A stretch of 64,000 bases of DNA from Legionella nautarum (GCF_001467895.1 NZ_LNYO01000017.1:69487-133486), one strand, 5' to 3'; numbered from the stretch's first letter, positions 34,697 to 45,100 are shown. The notes: a model not told the origin generated them from the letters alone. Translations and numbers: made by a program.

Positions 34697-35145
34697 AGGC
34701 TACAGCAAAAATATATTCATTATTAAATGGTTAGCATAAAACCTGGCAGTTTTCAAATCTAAGATATTTTCGTCTCGCAGCAAGGCATATCAAAGCTACT
34801 TGATAAATGAGTGTAAGTTCCCCTCCCAAAGTAATTGCTAACTACCGTGAATCATGGAGTGCCAGTGAGGTTGATGGCAGCTTAATATTTGCAAGAGACT
34901 GTTTATGGTTCTTGCTTTATCAATAGCTTGTATGGCCAACAAATTAATTACACCGTACTTTTTTATCCTGTTCCTTTAAAGTATACAAAAACTATACCAT
35001 TCGTCCAATTTGCAACTATAAACTTGAATACATAGGGGGAAGCTGATCGTTAAATTCTCTTTTCCGCATTAGCCACTTGCTCTATCAATGAGCCAATATT
35101 GCCCAATAACTGATCTATAATTAAACAGATTAATGGAGATTTTTC
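34697..35145. other. gene-free stretch of about 450 bases
   Basis: No gene of useful length is seen on either strand. A minus-strand open piece near 35125-35050 ends in LLGNIGSLIEQVANAEKRI and might be a remnant of a coiled-coil protein. The right end carries the -10 and ribosome-binding site of the next gene. Confidence 0.3.
35116..35121 (+). promoter_or_regulatory. -10 element of the small secreted protein gene
   Basis: A perfect TATAAT 25 bases before the ATG at 35146; no good -35 hexamer is found at 16-18 bases. Confidence 0.35.
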
Positions 35146-35400
35146 ATGAAAATACCTTTTATTAGAGCCTTTATTTCCTGTCTGGTAATAACTGTTAGTA
35201 CATTTAGCATTGCTTATGCAGCTAACATTTCACCACCTCAGGGGGTTAACCCTTCAGGATTGCAATTGGCAGGTTCTTGGGAATGTTTTGGCGGACAAAA
35301 AGTATGTACGAATATTCCAAATGTCACTGGAGGGACAGTTCCCTATTGCCATTGTGAAACTTTATTTGAAAAAGCTCCTCCTAATACCAAAGCTAAATAA
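35146..35400 (+). CDS. small secreted protein of unknown function
   Basis: An 84-residue protein with a clear Sec signal peptide: a basic start (MKIPFIRAF), a hydrophobic core and a likely cleavage after SIAYA near residue 25. The mature part of about 59 residues holds four cysteines (WECFGGQKVC, then YCHC), enough for two disulfides, and no known motif. GGAG lies eight bases before the ATG. It stands alone. Probably periplasmic or secreted. Confidence 0.6.
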   Translation: MKIPFIRAFISCLVITVSTFSIAYAANISPPQGVNPSGLQLAGSWECFGGQKVCTNIPNVTGGTVPYCHCETLFEKAPPNTKAK

Positions 35401-35594
35401 CTGCATGAGAAGGGCCCTGGGGAAGGAATCTGAACAATAGGCGATGTTCTCGCGGGCGGTCTCTTTGCAAAGAATGTTAGTCAGCCTTGCCCCGACAAAT
35501 TATTTATCATAAAACTGAAGCTCTCTTGAGGGGAATGTTGGGACAAAGCCCAACCTTCGATTGAGAGTTGATTTCAATATAACCATCATTCTTT

Positions 35595-36917
35595 TCAAAT
35601 ATTGACTATTATATCTTGCAGTGCCACAGAAGCTTCAGCAGCTTTAGAGATTTCTTGTAGTAAACTTTCAGTTGTACTATGGCTTTGAAAACCTGATTTA
35701 AAGAAGTAAAACCCAGTACCTCTATTTAACATAAGGCTGTGATTTTTATTGGCAAGAATGCCATCCACCCGCTCTTTTAAATCTTCAGTTGGCAAAGATT
35801 TCAATTCGGCAACTAAATATTGCAGTTCATTCGCTTTGATCATCCCTTTTCCTGCACCTTGCTCTCTTAATACTTGTATATACGAGTTTAAAGCACTAAT
35901 CGCATCCTGTAATTTTTCGGAATGTTTAGGCTCAATTTCTGGCACCTCTTCCTTTTGAAGGGCAGCTATTGGTAAATCAGCAAACATATCTTGAGTAGGA
36001 TCATTCGCATAAGGGAGTTTATAAACGGTTATAAACTTGACCTCCCCATCAACCACCATAGCTTCGTTCAACAAATGACCCGCTAAAAAATTAACTGCCG
36101 CTTCTCTGGTGTTGAACTTTACTACACCGTAATTGCTTTCATAATATTCTAGCCCGCTACCTACCATTCTCAAACTGGTTGAATGGAATCCTCTATTCGT
36201 AATAAGGAAATTAAAATTAAAGGTAGCTTGGGTATCCATATTTTTTAGAACATCCCAAATCATTGCTCGAATTTTTTGTTCTTGGCTAACCCTAAAATAC
36301 CAGCCTACACGTCTGAATAGAATGTCCGAGAAAGTCCAATTTTGGTGATTAGTTTTGTATAATTCTTCATTAGATGCATCTGACAACGTCCTCAGCTGCC
36401 CTTCTGATATAAGCTTGCCATATTGGTGCGTATGTCCCCAGCAATAGCCAGTAAAATCTGTGCCTTTAAAAGGATCATTTTCTTGGTTAAAGGGAACATA
36501 ATGCGTTGCATAGGTTTTAGCTAATTCATAAAAACTGCGACGCTCATTATAGAAATCGTAAAATTGTTTTTGTTGATGAGCAGCACTGAGAATATCTTGC
36601 AGTATGTTTTCAATAGCATCGAGGTGATTATCGCTAATATTCTTCCGAGCGTTTTCCTTAGAGGCCTTAAGGTCTTCCAGTATTTCATCAATACCCTTGA
36701 TTATTTTATCGAATTGCATGAAGTCATAGTCTTTGCGCAAAGCAAAAATATCCTGGCTGGATTCGACTGGGTTATTTGTTAAAAACTCAATGAAATTTGG
36801 GGTATTGGCGTTTTTTTCTAATGCCTTTAGCTTTTCCACTAAACTTGAGACAAAATCTGTTTTAGGCATTTTTTTTATGATTTGATAAACATCTGAGAAG
36901 TGCATATATTTGACCAT
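35595..36917 (-). CDS. probable papain-fold (C58-like) cysteine protease, candidate Dot/Icm effector
   Basis: A 440-residue protein without signal peptide or membrane helix. Residues 20-130 are mostly helical and coiled-coil. A papain-like core follows: FTGYCWGHTHQYG (Cys159), then NRGFHSTSLRMVG (His245), then YYESNYGVVKFNTREAAVNFL (Glu260 at the place of the usual Asp). The order and the 15-residue His-to-acid spacing resemble YopT/C58 peptidases, where the acid sits in a DxNyG turn. The C-terminus (300-440) is helical and unrecognised. The protease call is from motifs only. If real it would act on host proteins after secretion. Confidence 0.5.
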   Translation of the reverse strand: MVKYMHFSDVYQIIKKMPKTDFVSSLVEKLKALEKNANTPNFIEFLTNNPVESSQDIFALRKDYDFMQFDKIIKGIDEILEDLKASKENARKNISDNHLDAIENILQDILSAAHQQKQFYDFYNERRSFYELAKTYATHYVPFNQENDPFKGTDFTGYCWGHTHQYGKLISEGQLRTLSDASNEELYKTNHQNWTFSDILFRRVGWYFRVSQEQKIRAMIWDVLKNMDTQATFNFNFLITNRGFHSTSLRMVGSGLEYYESNYGVVKFNTREAAVNFLAGHLLNEAMVVDGEVKFITVYKLPYANDPTQDMFADLPIAALQKEEVPEIEPKHSEKLQDAISALNSYIQVLREQGAGKGMIKANELQYLVAELKSLPTEDLKERVDGILANKNHSLMLNRGTGFYFFKSGFQSHSTTESLLQEISKAAEASVALQDIIVNI

Positions 36918-36934
36918 ATTGTCTAAAATGTGTA

Positions 36935-36963
36935 ATTATAGCAGTATTTCTTATGCACAACAA
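36935..36963 (-). promoter_or_regulatory. sigma-70 promoter of the protease-like gene
   Basis: On the minus strand TTGTTG (36963-36958) and a perfect TATAAT (36940-36935) are separated by 17 bases, 18 bases before the ATG at 36917. Confidence 0.55.
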
Positions 36964-37315
36964 ATTCTTTATCGTGCATAAGCTCAACCTCCCTTTGTAA
37001 AAGAAAGCAAAAAAGAGCAGGGTGTGCTTAAAAATTAAGTGCTGATTTGTGGTATCCTATGCTTTGTTTACAATCGAAGCATCCGTAAAATGAATAGCAC
37101 TTTAAAAAGTATTTTCTAACTCGAGAGAAGAAATTCGTCCTAGCAATATATCAGGCGGGTTAACAAAGAATGCCGGATTAAAACCCAATGCAATTGATTT
37201 TAACCTCGCGCTCTTAAAATCTTATTGGGGAAAGCCTATGAACAATTCCAAAAAGGCAAAATAAAAAGGAACAAAGTTGGTGTTCAATGTCTGTCATAAA
37301 TAATTAAGGTAAACA
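36964..37315. other. leader region of the cold-shock gene
   Basis: No convincing gene. A plus frame without a usual start (about 37122-37262, ending LLKSYWGKPMNNSKKAK) is open for about 46 codons and could be a decayed small gene. Cold-shock genes often carry long structured leaders, so part of this stretch may be transcribed as such. Confidence 0.3.
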
Positions 37316-37525
37316 ATGAAGCAAACAGGTACAGTACAACGTTTTAATAAAATCAAAGGCTATGGCTTTCTCCTCTCCGATGAAAATAATCGAGAGGTGT
37401 TTGTACATTTCTCTGAAGTACAAGAAACTGGGTATAAACAATTAACCGTTGGTCAGCGCGTTTCCTATCTCTTAAAGAAAGGTGAAAAAGGCGAGTTTGC
37501 CACTCAAGTGCAAGCAATTGATTAA
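37316..37525 (+). CDS. cold-shock domain protein, CspA family
   Basis: A 69-residue single cold-shock domain. RNP1 is KGYGFLL and RNP2 is VFVHFS, the two nucleic-acid-binding motifs; KGYGFLL has Leu where CspA has Ile. The five-stranded barrel length is complete. It binds single-stranded RNA or DNA and acts as an RNA chaperone. TAAGG lies six bases before the ATG. It is 20 bases before the ABC-F gene and likely shares its transcript. Confidence 0.85.
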   Translation: MKQTGTVQRFNKIKGYGFLLSDENNREVFVHFSEVQETGYKQLTVGQRVSYLLKKGEKGEFATQVQAID

Positions 37526-37545
37526 CTCCTAAAGAGTTTTGTTTT

Positions 37546-39150
37546 ATGTTAGATGTACGAAATTTAAGCATGGTGTTTGGCAAAAAATCCTTATTCCAAG
37601 ATGTGGATTTAATTTTATTGCCTTCTCAACGATACGGTGTCGTGGGCGCCAATGGCACCGGCAAATCAACCTTTTTAAAAATTCTTGCAGGCGAAGAATC
37701 GCCTAGCCAAGGCACTGTTGAAAAAGCAAAATCTTTAAATCTTGGCATTTTAAAGCAAGATCATTTTCGCTATGAAGAAGATAAACTCATTGATGTGGTG
37801 ATTCAAGGTAACACCCATTTATGGGATGCGCTAATTGAAAAGAATAAATTGTATACTAAAGAAGAATTCACTGAAGAAGATGGATATCGCCTCAGCGAAC
37901 TGGAAGAAATTGTTATGCATCATAACGGCTATGATGCGGAGCATTCGGCAAAAAATTTATTATTAGGTCTAGGGATAGCAGAAAAATACCACGACAAACC
38001 GCTGAGTGCTCTGTCTGGTGGTTACAAATTAAGAGTTTTGCTAGCGCAAGTCCTTTATCAACAACCTGATATTATGTTATTGGATGAACCCACCAACCAT
38101 TTGGATATTGTCTCAATTGCTTGGCTACAACAATTTTTAAAAACCTTTCCTGGACTACTTATTTTTATCTCCCATGATCGTAGTTTTTTGAATGCAGTAT
38201 CGACCAATATCCTCGATATTGATTACGATACTATTTCAAATTATCCAGGTAGTTATGATCAATTTGTCGCTGCCAAAGAAGAGCGGTTGCTATTGAAACA
38301 AAGCGAACTAAAGAATCAAGAAAAGAAAATTAACGCTATGCAAACCTTTGTCGATCGCTTTGGTGCTAAAGCATCTAAAGCCACCCAAGCAGCTTCTCGT
38401 CAAAAAATGATTGACCGCATTCAATTGGTTGAAATAAAAGAGTCCAACATTCAGAAACCTTACTTTAATTTCCAGCAACGCAAAGCTTCTGGTAAATCAA
38501 TTATTAATGTAGAAAAGATCCACAAAAACTTTGGTGAAAAAAGAGTATTAAATGAAGTCGGCTTTGCACTTTATCGTAGTGATAAATGCGCCATTATCGG
38601 CCCTAATGGCATTGGAAAATCGACTCTTTTAAAAATCTTATTAAATGAGCTTCCTGCGGATAATGGCAGTTTTGAATGGAGTGAAACCGTATCTCTAGGG
38701 TATTTTTCTCAAGACTACCGTACATTATTAGACCCAGAACTGACTATATTACAATGGATGGAAGATAATGTGGTCGCCACTTCCCAGGAAATACGCAACA
38801 CCTTAGGGCAAGTTTTATTTCGTGGTACGGACGTTGAGAAAAAAATTGCGATGCTAAGCGGCGGTGAATCAGCACGGCTAGTTATGGCAAAAATCATCTT
38901 AGAAAAACCGAATGTCCTTATCCTTGATGAACCAACCAACCACCTGGATTTGGAATCTATTGATGCCTTAATTGATGCCTTGCGAGTTTATTCAGGCACC
39001 GTTTTATTCGTCAGTCATAATCGCTACTTTATTGATAAAATCTCCACAAGGGTTCTTGTATTAACCGAGCGCTATGGCGCACAAAATTACTTAGGGAACT
39101 ATCAAGAATACTTAGATCAATTTGGTCAAGATTATTTAGGAACGGCATAA
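37546..39150 (+). CDS. ABC-F family ATPase, YbiT-like
   Basis: A 534-residue soluble protein with two ABC domains and no membrane part. Domain 1 has GANGTGKST, LSGGYKLRVLLAQ and LLDEPTNHLD; domain 2 has GPNGIGKST, LSGGESARLVMA and LILDEPTNHLD. An interdomain linker (about residues 240-310, KNQEKKINAMQTFVDRFGAKASKA) is the P-site tRNA interaction motif region. ABC-F proteins act on ribosomes during stalled translation. Linkage to a cold-shock protein suggests a role in translation under stress. Confidence 0.88.
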   Translation: MLDVRNLSMVFGKKSLFQDVDLILLPSQRYGVVGANGTGKSTFLKILAGEESPSQGTVEKAKSLNLGILKQDHFRYEEDKLIDVVIQGNTHLWDALIEKNKLYTKEEFTEEDGYRLSELEEIVMHHNGYDAEHSAKNLLLGLGIAEKYHDKPLSALSGGYKLRVLLAQVLYQQPDIMLLDEPTNHLDIVSIAWLQQFLKTFPGLLIFISHDRSFLNAVSTNILDIDYDTISNYPGSYDQFVAAKEERLLLKQSELKNQEKKINAMQTFVDRFGAKASKATQAASRQKMIDRIQLVEIKESNIQKPYFNFQQRKASGKSIINVEKIHKNFGEKRVLNEVGFALYRSDKCAIIGPNGIGKSTLLKILLNELPADNGSFEWSETVSLGYFSQDYRTLLDPELTILQWMEDNVVATSQEIRNTLGQVLFRGTDVEKKIAMLSGGESARLVMAKIILEKPNVLILDEPTNHLDLESIDALIDALRVYSGTVLFVSHNRYFIDKISTRVLVLTERYGAQNYLGNYQEYLDQFGQDYLGTA

Positions 39151-39375
39151 GCGCAATGGTAAGCAAGCCTTGCGGATACATACGGCATTTCGATGAAGAC
39201 CTTCAATTACAAAACCATTTTTTTCATAGAGCCTAATTGCAGGTTTATCATTTTCACGCACCATGAGTTCTAGGAGTTAACCCTTTTCTCCTAGCTTCCC
39301 CTATAGCATTTTTGATTAATGCTTGCCCTATACCTTTCCCTCGGTAGGAAGCTAAAACAGCCATTCCCATTATGG
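39136..39375 (-). pseudogene. GNAT acetyltransferase remnant with frameshift
   Basis: The minus strand encodes MGMAVLASYRGKGIGQALIK, the acetyl-CoA-binding motif of a GNAT enzyme, as far as GLTPR, and then shifts frame to ELMVRENDKPAIRLYEKNGF, then VIEGLHRNAV, the family's C-terminal half. The N-terminal half is missing. Its first codons overlap the end of the MFS gene and its stop falls inside the ABC-F gene end. Confidence 0.7.
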
Positions 39376-40071
39376 CTTTGTACTAGCGTAAAGTAATTCA
39401 ATATTTTTAGACTTTATGGCTTGTATATACAAGCAGATGAAAACAATAAACACCAGTAGGAGCACTATTAATGATGGTGAGAAAGTAACTCCTGTTTTCT
39501 CAACTAAAATCAGAGATATTAATGGTGTTAATCCCGCTGATAAACTTGCAGCAACAGAATATAAAACAGATAAAACTGTACAGCGCAAATTAATCGGAAA
39601 CATTTCTGCTAACATCACAGGTACAGTGGCATAATATGCGCCCGCAGGTATCGCAATTAATGCCTGACTGATGGCTAATTGATAAAAATCACCACTAGAT
39701 AAAAAATAGAAAAAAGGTTGTGACAGAAATAGAAAACCTATGCTTGCTACAATGACAATTTTCTCACGATTAATTTTATCTGATAATCTCCCAACTATAG
39801 GAAATACCCATAACAAAACTATCAATGAAATAATGTTGGACATCATAATCTCATGTTCACTAAAAGTACCATAAATGTGGGCTTGTATTGGAGCATAAAG
39901 AAAAATTTGAGAGGTTGTTGTAACGCCTAAGCAGCTTAAGATAAAAACAAATAATGCTTGTAATTTATTTGTTTTGGCGTACTGAACAGATTGTGTAAAC
40001 GCCATGTCAAAGGACTCAATCAAATTACCCATCATACCGGCTAATATGATTCGGGTTTGATGTCTCATCAT
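39370..40071 (-). CDS. MHS-family MFS transporter with internal deletion (probable pseudogene)
   Basis: A 233-residue product. It begins with the first-helix motif of metabolite:H+ symporters (AGMMGNLIESFDMAF, usual form GNxLEwfDF) but then jumps to NKLQALFVFILSCLGVTT, which corresponds to helix 7; the rest covers helices 7-12, including GRLSDKINREKIVI (the repeated GRxSDrxGRr loop). About 200 residues (helices 2-6) are missing compared with the usual 430. The ATG overlaps the deformylase stop by four bases. It is unlikely to transport anything. Confidence 0.65.
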   Translation of the reverse strand: MMRHQTRIILAGMMGNLIESFDMAFTQSVQYAKTNKLQALFVFILSCLGVTTTSQIFLYAPIQAHIYGTFSEHEIMMSNIISLIVLLWVFPIVGRLSDKINREKIVIVASIGFLFLSQPFFYFLSSGDFYQLAISQALIAIPAGAYYATVPVMLAEMFPINLRCTVLSVLYSVAASLSAGLTPLISLILVEKTGVTFSPSLIVLLLVFIVFICLYIQAIKSKNIELLYASTKP

Positions 40072-40592
40072 ATCTGAGCCTTGTTTTGTAATTCTGATTT
40101 TGTTGTTAATGTTTTTTTATCCTGAATACGATCTAAAAACAAATAGCCATTGAGGTGATCAATTTCATGTTGTAGGACTCTTGCCTCTAATCCATATGCC
40201 TTTTTGGAAATGAAATTACCATCAACATCAAAACCGAAATATTCAATATCCATTGCTCTTGGTACCTGCCCCATAATGTCACCGCAATTTAGACAGCCTT
40301 CATAACCTGTTTGAATGCCTTCAGATAAGATTTTTAATGATGGATTAATAAGAGCTGTGTCCGGTATTGGGTATTCTAGATTTCGTCGTTTAGTGTATGC
40401 CGAGCTAAATACAATAACCCTTTTACTGACACCTATTTGAGGCGCAGCAACTCCTACAGCAGATCTTTCTTTCATTATGTTAAATAAATCTTGAATTAAT
40501 TCTTTTAGCCATATACTGCCAAATTCCGACTCCAAGATTGACTCAGCAACTTGCCTCAAAACAGGATCATTTTTACTTAGTAGTGCCTTCAT
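40068..40592 (-). CDS. peptide deformylase (divergent paralogue)
   Basis: A 174-residue deformylase. The three motifs are present: GVAAPQIG (motif I, GxGxAAPQ with Val for the second Gly region), EGCLNCGDIMG (motif II, usually EGCLSxP) and QHEIDHLNG (motif III, HExDH). The metal ligands Cys and both His are intact, so it can bind metal and probably deformylates formyl-Met or small formyl peptides. The altered motif II loop and the accessory context suggest a second copy rather than the main housekeeping def. It is in an operon with the truncated MFS gene. Confidence 0.8.
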   Translation of the reverse strand: MKALLSKNDPVLRQVAESILESEFGSIWLKELIQDLFNIMKERSAVGVAAPQIGVSKRVIVFSSAYTKRRNLEYPIPDTALINPSLKILSEGIQTGYEGCLNCGDIMGQVPRAMDIEYFGFDVDGNFISKKAYGLEARVLQHEIDHLNGYLFLDRIQDKKTLTTKSELQNKAQI

Positions 40593-40801
40593 AATTCACC
40601 AGGTTATTATTAATAATTAATTCTAAATGGGGTTTGAATTTAATAATTTCATTTTGTTTAGGAAGAGGAATAGCTCTAATAATTTCCCGTAAACAATATT
40701 TTCCTATCGCTACTAGTTTCTCGCTTTGGTTAAGAAGCTGCCTTTCTAGTATTTTTATAATGTGAAAAATTAATACGATTTGACTTCATTTACCCTAGAC
40801 T

Positions 40802-41212
40802 TCACTCAGCCGTCGGTAATTCATCAAATCGTTTTAAATCTATTAGGCTATCTTCCCAAGATGAGCGACTTTTATAGAAAATATGTGCCGTTGGTTCAAG
40901 AGAAATGTCTTTATCTAAGCTGCCTGCTGGCAAAATTACCTGGCTGTTTTCTTGTCTAGGAAGTGGGCTGCCGCAAGTTTTGCAAAAGGCTCGTTGTTTT
41001 CTTGTATTCTCTAACTTGAAGGAGGTGAGATTATCCTTACCTTTCTCCCATATTAATTGAGCCTCTTCAAAAAACACGTTAGCACCATGAGCCGAGCCAG
41101 TTTCTTTTCTACATCGACTACAATGACAGAAATACATCGCTTGTGGTTTTTGTTCTGCTGTGATGATATAACGACAGGCACCACATAAACATTCACCTTG
41201 ATATTGCTTCAT
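40802..41212 (-). CDS. GFA family protein (glutathione-dependent formaldehyde-activating-like)
   Basis: A 136-residue zinc protein. The cysteine pattern is complete: GECLCGACRY, YFCHCSRCRKETGSAHG and AFCKTCGSPL. The family is named after a formaldehyde-glutathione enzyme, but most members have no tested activity. I start at MKQYQGEC (41212), with AGGAG about ten bases upstream; an ATG at 41266 would add 18 residues unlike the family. Confidence 0.8.
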   Translation of the reverse strand: MKQYQGECLCGACRYIITAEQKPQAMYFCHCSRCRKETGSAHGANVFFEEAQLIWEKGKDNLTSFKLENTRKQRAFCKTCGSPLPRQENSQVILPAGSLDKDISLEPTAHIFYKSRSSWEDSLIDLKRFDELPTAE

Positions 41213-41565
41213 TTTTGAAATACTCCTAACTGGGTGCCCTCGCTGGGGCTTAACAACCTCGATCATTCATATTGTTATCAGGCCTAATTGTACCTTCGAT
41301 TGATTCTATCTGTTTTTGCGTACCGACAGGAGTCTAAATCATAAAGGACTTATGTCACAGTTCACAATCACATAATTTATACGGCTTAAGTTAATTAGAA
41401 GTGTCAAGCCACAGAATGACGAATGAAGTACTTAGTAATAGCCCACCCAGACTGGTTGGTTCTTAACGAAATAAACCCAAAATTTACAAATAGTGACAAA
41501 ATCGTTTGCATTTTACACAAGTTTTAGATTAATCTGGAAGTGCTCACAAGTATAAGGAGATCATG

Positions 41566-41904
41566 ATGGGTAAAAAAAAGGCAGACACTCAGGCAGTCAC
41601 TGACGATAAAAAAACAAATCAAACTTGTTCCGGTCAGGGCCCACGTTTTTTTAATCCGAAACAAAAAAGAGCAGCACGAACAGAAACATCTGGGCAAACT
41701 CTCAACGTGCAAGATAGAGTGGAGGCTAGTACTCATGCTTTATTGGCTGGAATTTTAGCGGAATTACAAGCTAAAAATAAGCGTAAAAGCGAGAAAGATG
41801 AGAAGAAAAAAGAAAAAGAAGAAAAAAAATTGAAACTTGACCAAGAAGCACAAGCAGAAGATGCAGCCCGATTCGAAGAAGTCCGACATTCTATCTACAG
41901 TTAG
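41566..41904 (+). CDS. lysine- and glutamate-rich small protein of unknown function
   Basis: A 112-residue very hydrophilic protein. The first 55 residues are polar and likely disordered; residues 60-110 form a charged single helix (ELQAKNKRKSEKDEKKKE, then KEEKKLKLDQEAQAEDAARFEE). AAGGAG lies six bases before the ATG at 41566, better placed than for the ATG at 41563. The Glu-rich stretch close to the C-terminus resembles the E-block of Dot/Icm substrates, which is weak evidence only. Confidence 0.5.
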   Translation: MGKKKADTQAVTDDKKTNQTCSGQGPRFFNPKQKRAARTETSGQTLNVQDRVEASTHALLAGILAELQAKNKRKSEKDEKKKEKEEKKLKLDQEAQAEDAARFEEVRHSIYS

Positions 41905-41968
41905 TTTTTTTGGATATTATGTTAAACCTAGCATTCTTAACTTCACACATTAAAAACTCAATGCGTGC

Positions 41969-42000
41969 AGCCTTGATGAAGCGAAAGCCTAATCAAGGCT
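41969..42000. repeat. palindromic REP-like element
   Basis: AGCCTTGAT and ATCAAGGCT form a perfect nine-base stem with a 14-base loop. No T-run follows, so a repeat element or weak terminator after the small charged protein is more likely than a strong terminator. Confidence 0.45.
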
Positions 42001-42186
42001 ACTTAGAACACCTCTATAAAACACCAATAGTATTAATTTCTTATACCTAAAGTCTAAGCAAAATAGTAACTGTTCATCATCCTAGAACAAATTATTTTCT
42101 TTGTTTAAATTCTAAGAACTTTACAAATTTAACCATTTAAAAAGTCTTAGCTTTTTTAAGCAATCAAGAAGTTCTTGGAGTACAAA

Positions 42187-45100
42187 ATGACATTAACAAA
42201 AATTAAAGGTTTCTTTTCTTATATGATGCTTGTTTTCTTTAATACTTTTATTGATTTAGGTCATAAAATATTAATTCAGGATACCCTTTATCAAACACTT
42301 ACAGGATCAGCTTACACCATTTTTTCATCGATAATTAATGCACTAATTCTTTTGCCTTATATTTTGTTATTTACCCCTTCTGGATTTATTGCCGATAAAT
42401 ACCCGAAAACAAAGGTATTGCAAGTGACTGCGGCAGCAGCGATTCCTTTAACCATTTTGATCACTTACTGTTATTTTCAAGGATTTTTTTGGGGAGCATT
42501 TTCCTTAACTTTTTTATTGGCGATTCAAAGCGCTCTGAATTCACCAGCAAAATATGGTTATATTAAAGAATTATTTGGTAAAGAACATCTCTCCCAAGTC
42601 AATGCGATTATTCAAACTTTAACCATTATCGCTATCCTTGCTGGAACCATTGTTTTTACTTGTATTTTTAGCTACTGCATTAAGCTTGAAAATTTACAAA
42701 GTAGTAATGATAAAATTTTATTACTAAAATCCTTTGCTCCAGCAGGATTTTTGCTGATTGCTTTTTCAATTTTTGAAACGTTGATGACCTTTAATTTAGT
42801 GAAAAACAAAGCGGCTGATCCACAATCACACTATGAATTTTCCCAATATTTTAAAGGCAACTATTTAAAATCTTATTTCAACAAAACTCGCCAATCGCCT
42901 ATCATTTTTTCGTGCATGATCGGCTTATCCCTGTTTTGGGCTATCAATCAAGTCCTCTTGGCAAGTTATGGGGCTTATTTAAAAGATCATGTCGGTCCGG
43001 TCAGTGTTTTCTTTGCCCAAGGGTCGCTTGCGGTAGCGGGAATAGGCATTTTACTAGGCGCTTTGTATGCGGGTAAAGTATCGAAAGGATTTGTAGAAAC
43101 TGGTTTAATCCCGGTCGCCGCTGTCGGCATTGCTTTTGGACTTTTTATTCTTTCTTTTCTCTCCAATACAACAGCAATTGTCCTGCTATTTTTAGCCTAT
43201 GGCTTCTTTGGTGGCATGTTAATTGTTCCACTGAATGCCTTAATCCAGTTTAATGCACCTCGACAAGAAGCTGGTAAGGTCCAATCGGCCAACAACTTTC
43301 TACAAAATTGCTTTATGCTCGTTTTTTTAGGATTGACCGTGCTTCTCAGCATAGTCGGTGTAGACAGCCAACTCCTGCTTTATGGCTTATTCATTATCGC
43401 CTTAATGGGTTCGGTTTATACCATCACTACTTTGCCACAATCTTTAATCCGTTATGTGCTGTATTTTATCGCCTCACGATTTTATCGGCTTAGTGTCCAT
43501 CAATTAGATAACCTACCCTCATCCGGCGGCGTGTTATTACTAGGAAATCACGTCAGCTTTATCGACTGGGCGGTATTGCAAATTGCTTGTCCTCGACCCA
43601 TTCGCTTTGTTATGGAGCGATCCATTTATGAAATTTGGTATTTAAACTGGTTATTCAAAAAATTTAAAGTCATTCCTATTGCTCGAGGTGCTAGTCAAAA
43701 AGCACTCGTAGAAATTAATACGGCCTTGAATAATGGTGAAGTAGTCGCTCTGTTCCCAGAAGGACGGCTCACTCGAAATGGCCAAATGGGGACCTTTCGC
43801 ACAGGTTTTGAGCGTGCTGCTGTTGATGCAAATGCAGTAATTATTCCTTTCTATATTCACGGTCTCTGGGGCTCTAAAACATCTTACAAAAAAGAAATAA
43901 AAACGGGTAATCCTCGTCAAGTGTCTGTGATTTATGGATCTAAAATGGAGATCTCAAGTTCTGCCCGGGAAGTCAAACAAAAGGTGGCGGAGCTTTCCAT
44001 TAAAGCTTGGAAATATTCAATTGGTGAACTTAAAAATATCCAATCAGAATGGCTTTCCCAAGTCAAAAAAAGAAAGCGTTCACCAGCTATTATTGAGGAA
44101 AATGGCAAAGCAATATCCATGCAAGCTTTGCTAGGTCTTGTTCTTTTCTTACGTCGAAAAATAAAAAAACAAGTGCATCAACAACAAAATATCGGCCTGG
44201 TTTTACCGACCAGTACTGCCGCTGTTATTGCTAATTTAACGGTTCTCATTTCGGGTAAAACAATCGTTAATTTAAACTATACTTCGGGCAATTTATCGTT
44301 TGAATCAGCAATGAAACAGGCGTCCATTCGTACCCTCATTACCTCGCGCCAATTTTTAACTCAATTAGAAAAGCGAGGTATCCTACTTAATGAGTTATTA
44401 GACTCCGTCCAAGTCATTTATCTCGAAGATCTAAAATTCCAGAAAAACAAAGCTGCCATCTTTGCTTATAATCTACTCACTCAATGGATGCCAGCCAGTT
44501 TAATCAAACTTTTTTTCTTCAAAAAAAGCGAGATTCACTCAACAGCAGCCATTTTATTTAGTAGCGGCTCTGAGGGTGAACCTAAGGGGGTGAAGCTGAC
44601 GCATGCGAATTTATTAGGCAACATCAATCAAGTCTCAACGGTATTTGGTATCGAAAATCACGACCTCATGCTCAATTCCTTACCTCTATTTCATGCTTTT
44701 GGCTTAACTGTCACCACCTTAATGCCTCTTTTAAAAGGCATACCTATGCTTTGCTATCCTGATCCCACCAAAGCCCTAGTTATCGCTAAATTGATTTATA
44801 AACATAGGCTAACCCTTGTCTGTTCAACTTCTAGTTTATTGAGGTTGTATACGCAAAATGCTGCTATTCACCCGCAAATGTTGCAATCCTTGCGCATGGT
44901 AGTTGCTGGCGCAGAAAAGTTATCCCCGGTTGTTTATAAAGAATTTAAAGAAAAATTTAATCGAGAAATTTATGAGGGCTATGGGGCCACTGAGGTAGCA
45001 CCCGTAGCGAGTTGTAATTTGCCAGATGCAGTTTCTATCGATGATTGGCATATTCACAAAGCGGGAAAGACAGGTTCTGTGGGGTTGCCCTTGCCGGGTT

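Noticed and set aside
35539-35553. GTTGGG/CCCAAC hairpin between the small secreted protein and the protease-like gene.
   Set aside because: Six-base stem without a T-run; too weak to call a terminator.
37122-37262. A 46-codon plus frame in the cold-shock leader, ending SYWGKPMNNSKKAK.
   Set aside because: No usual start codon in frame; upstream ATG is one frame off. May be chance or a relic.
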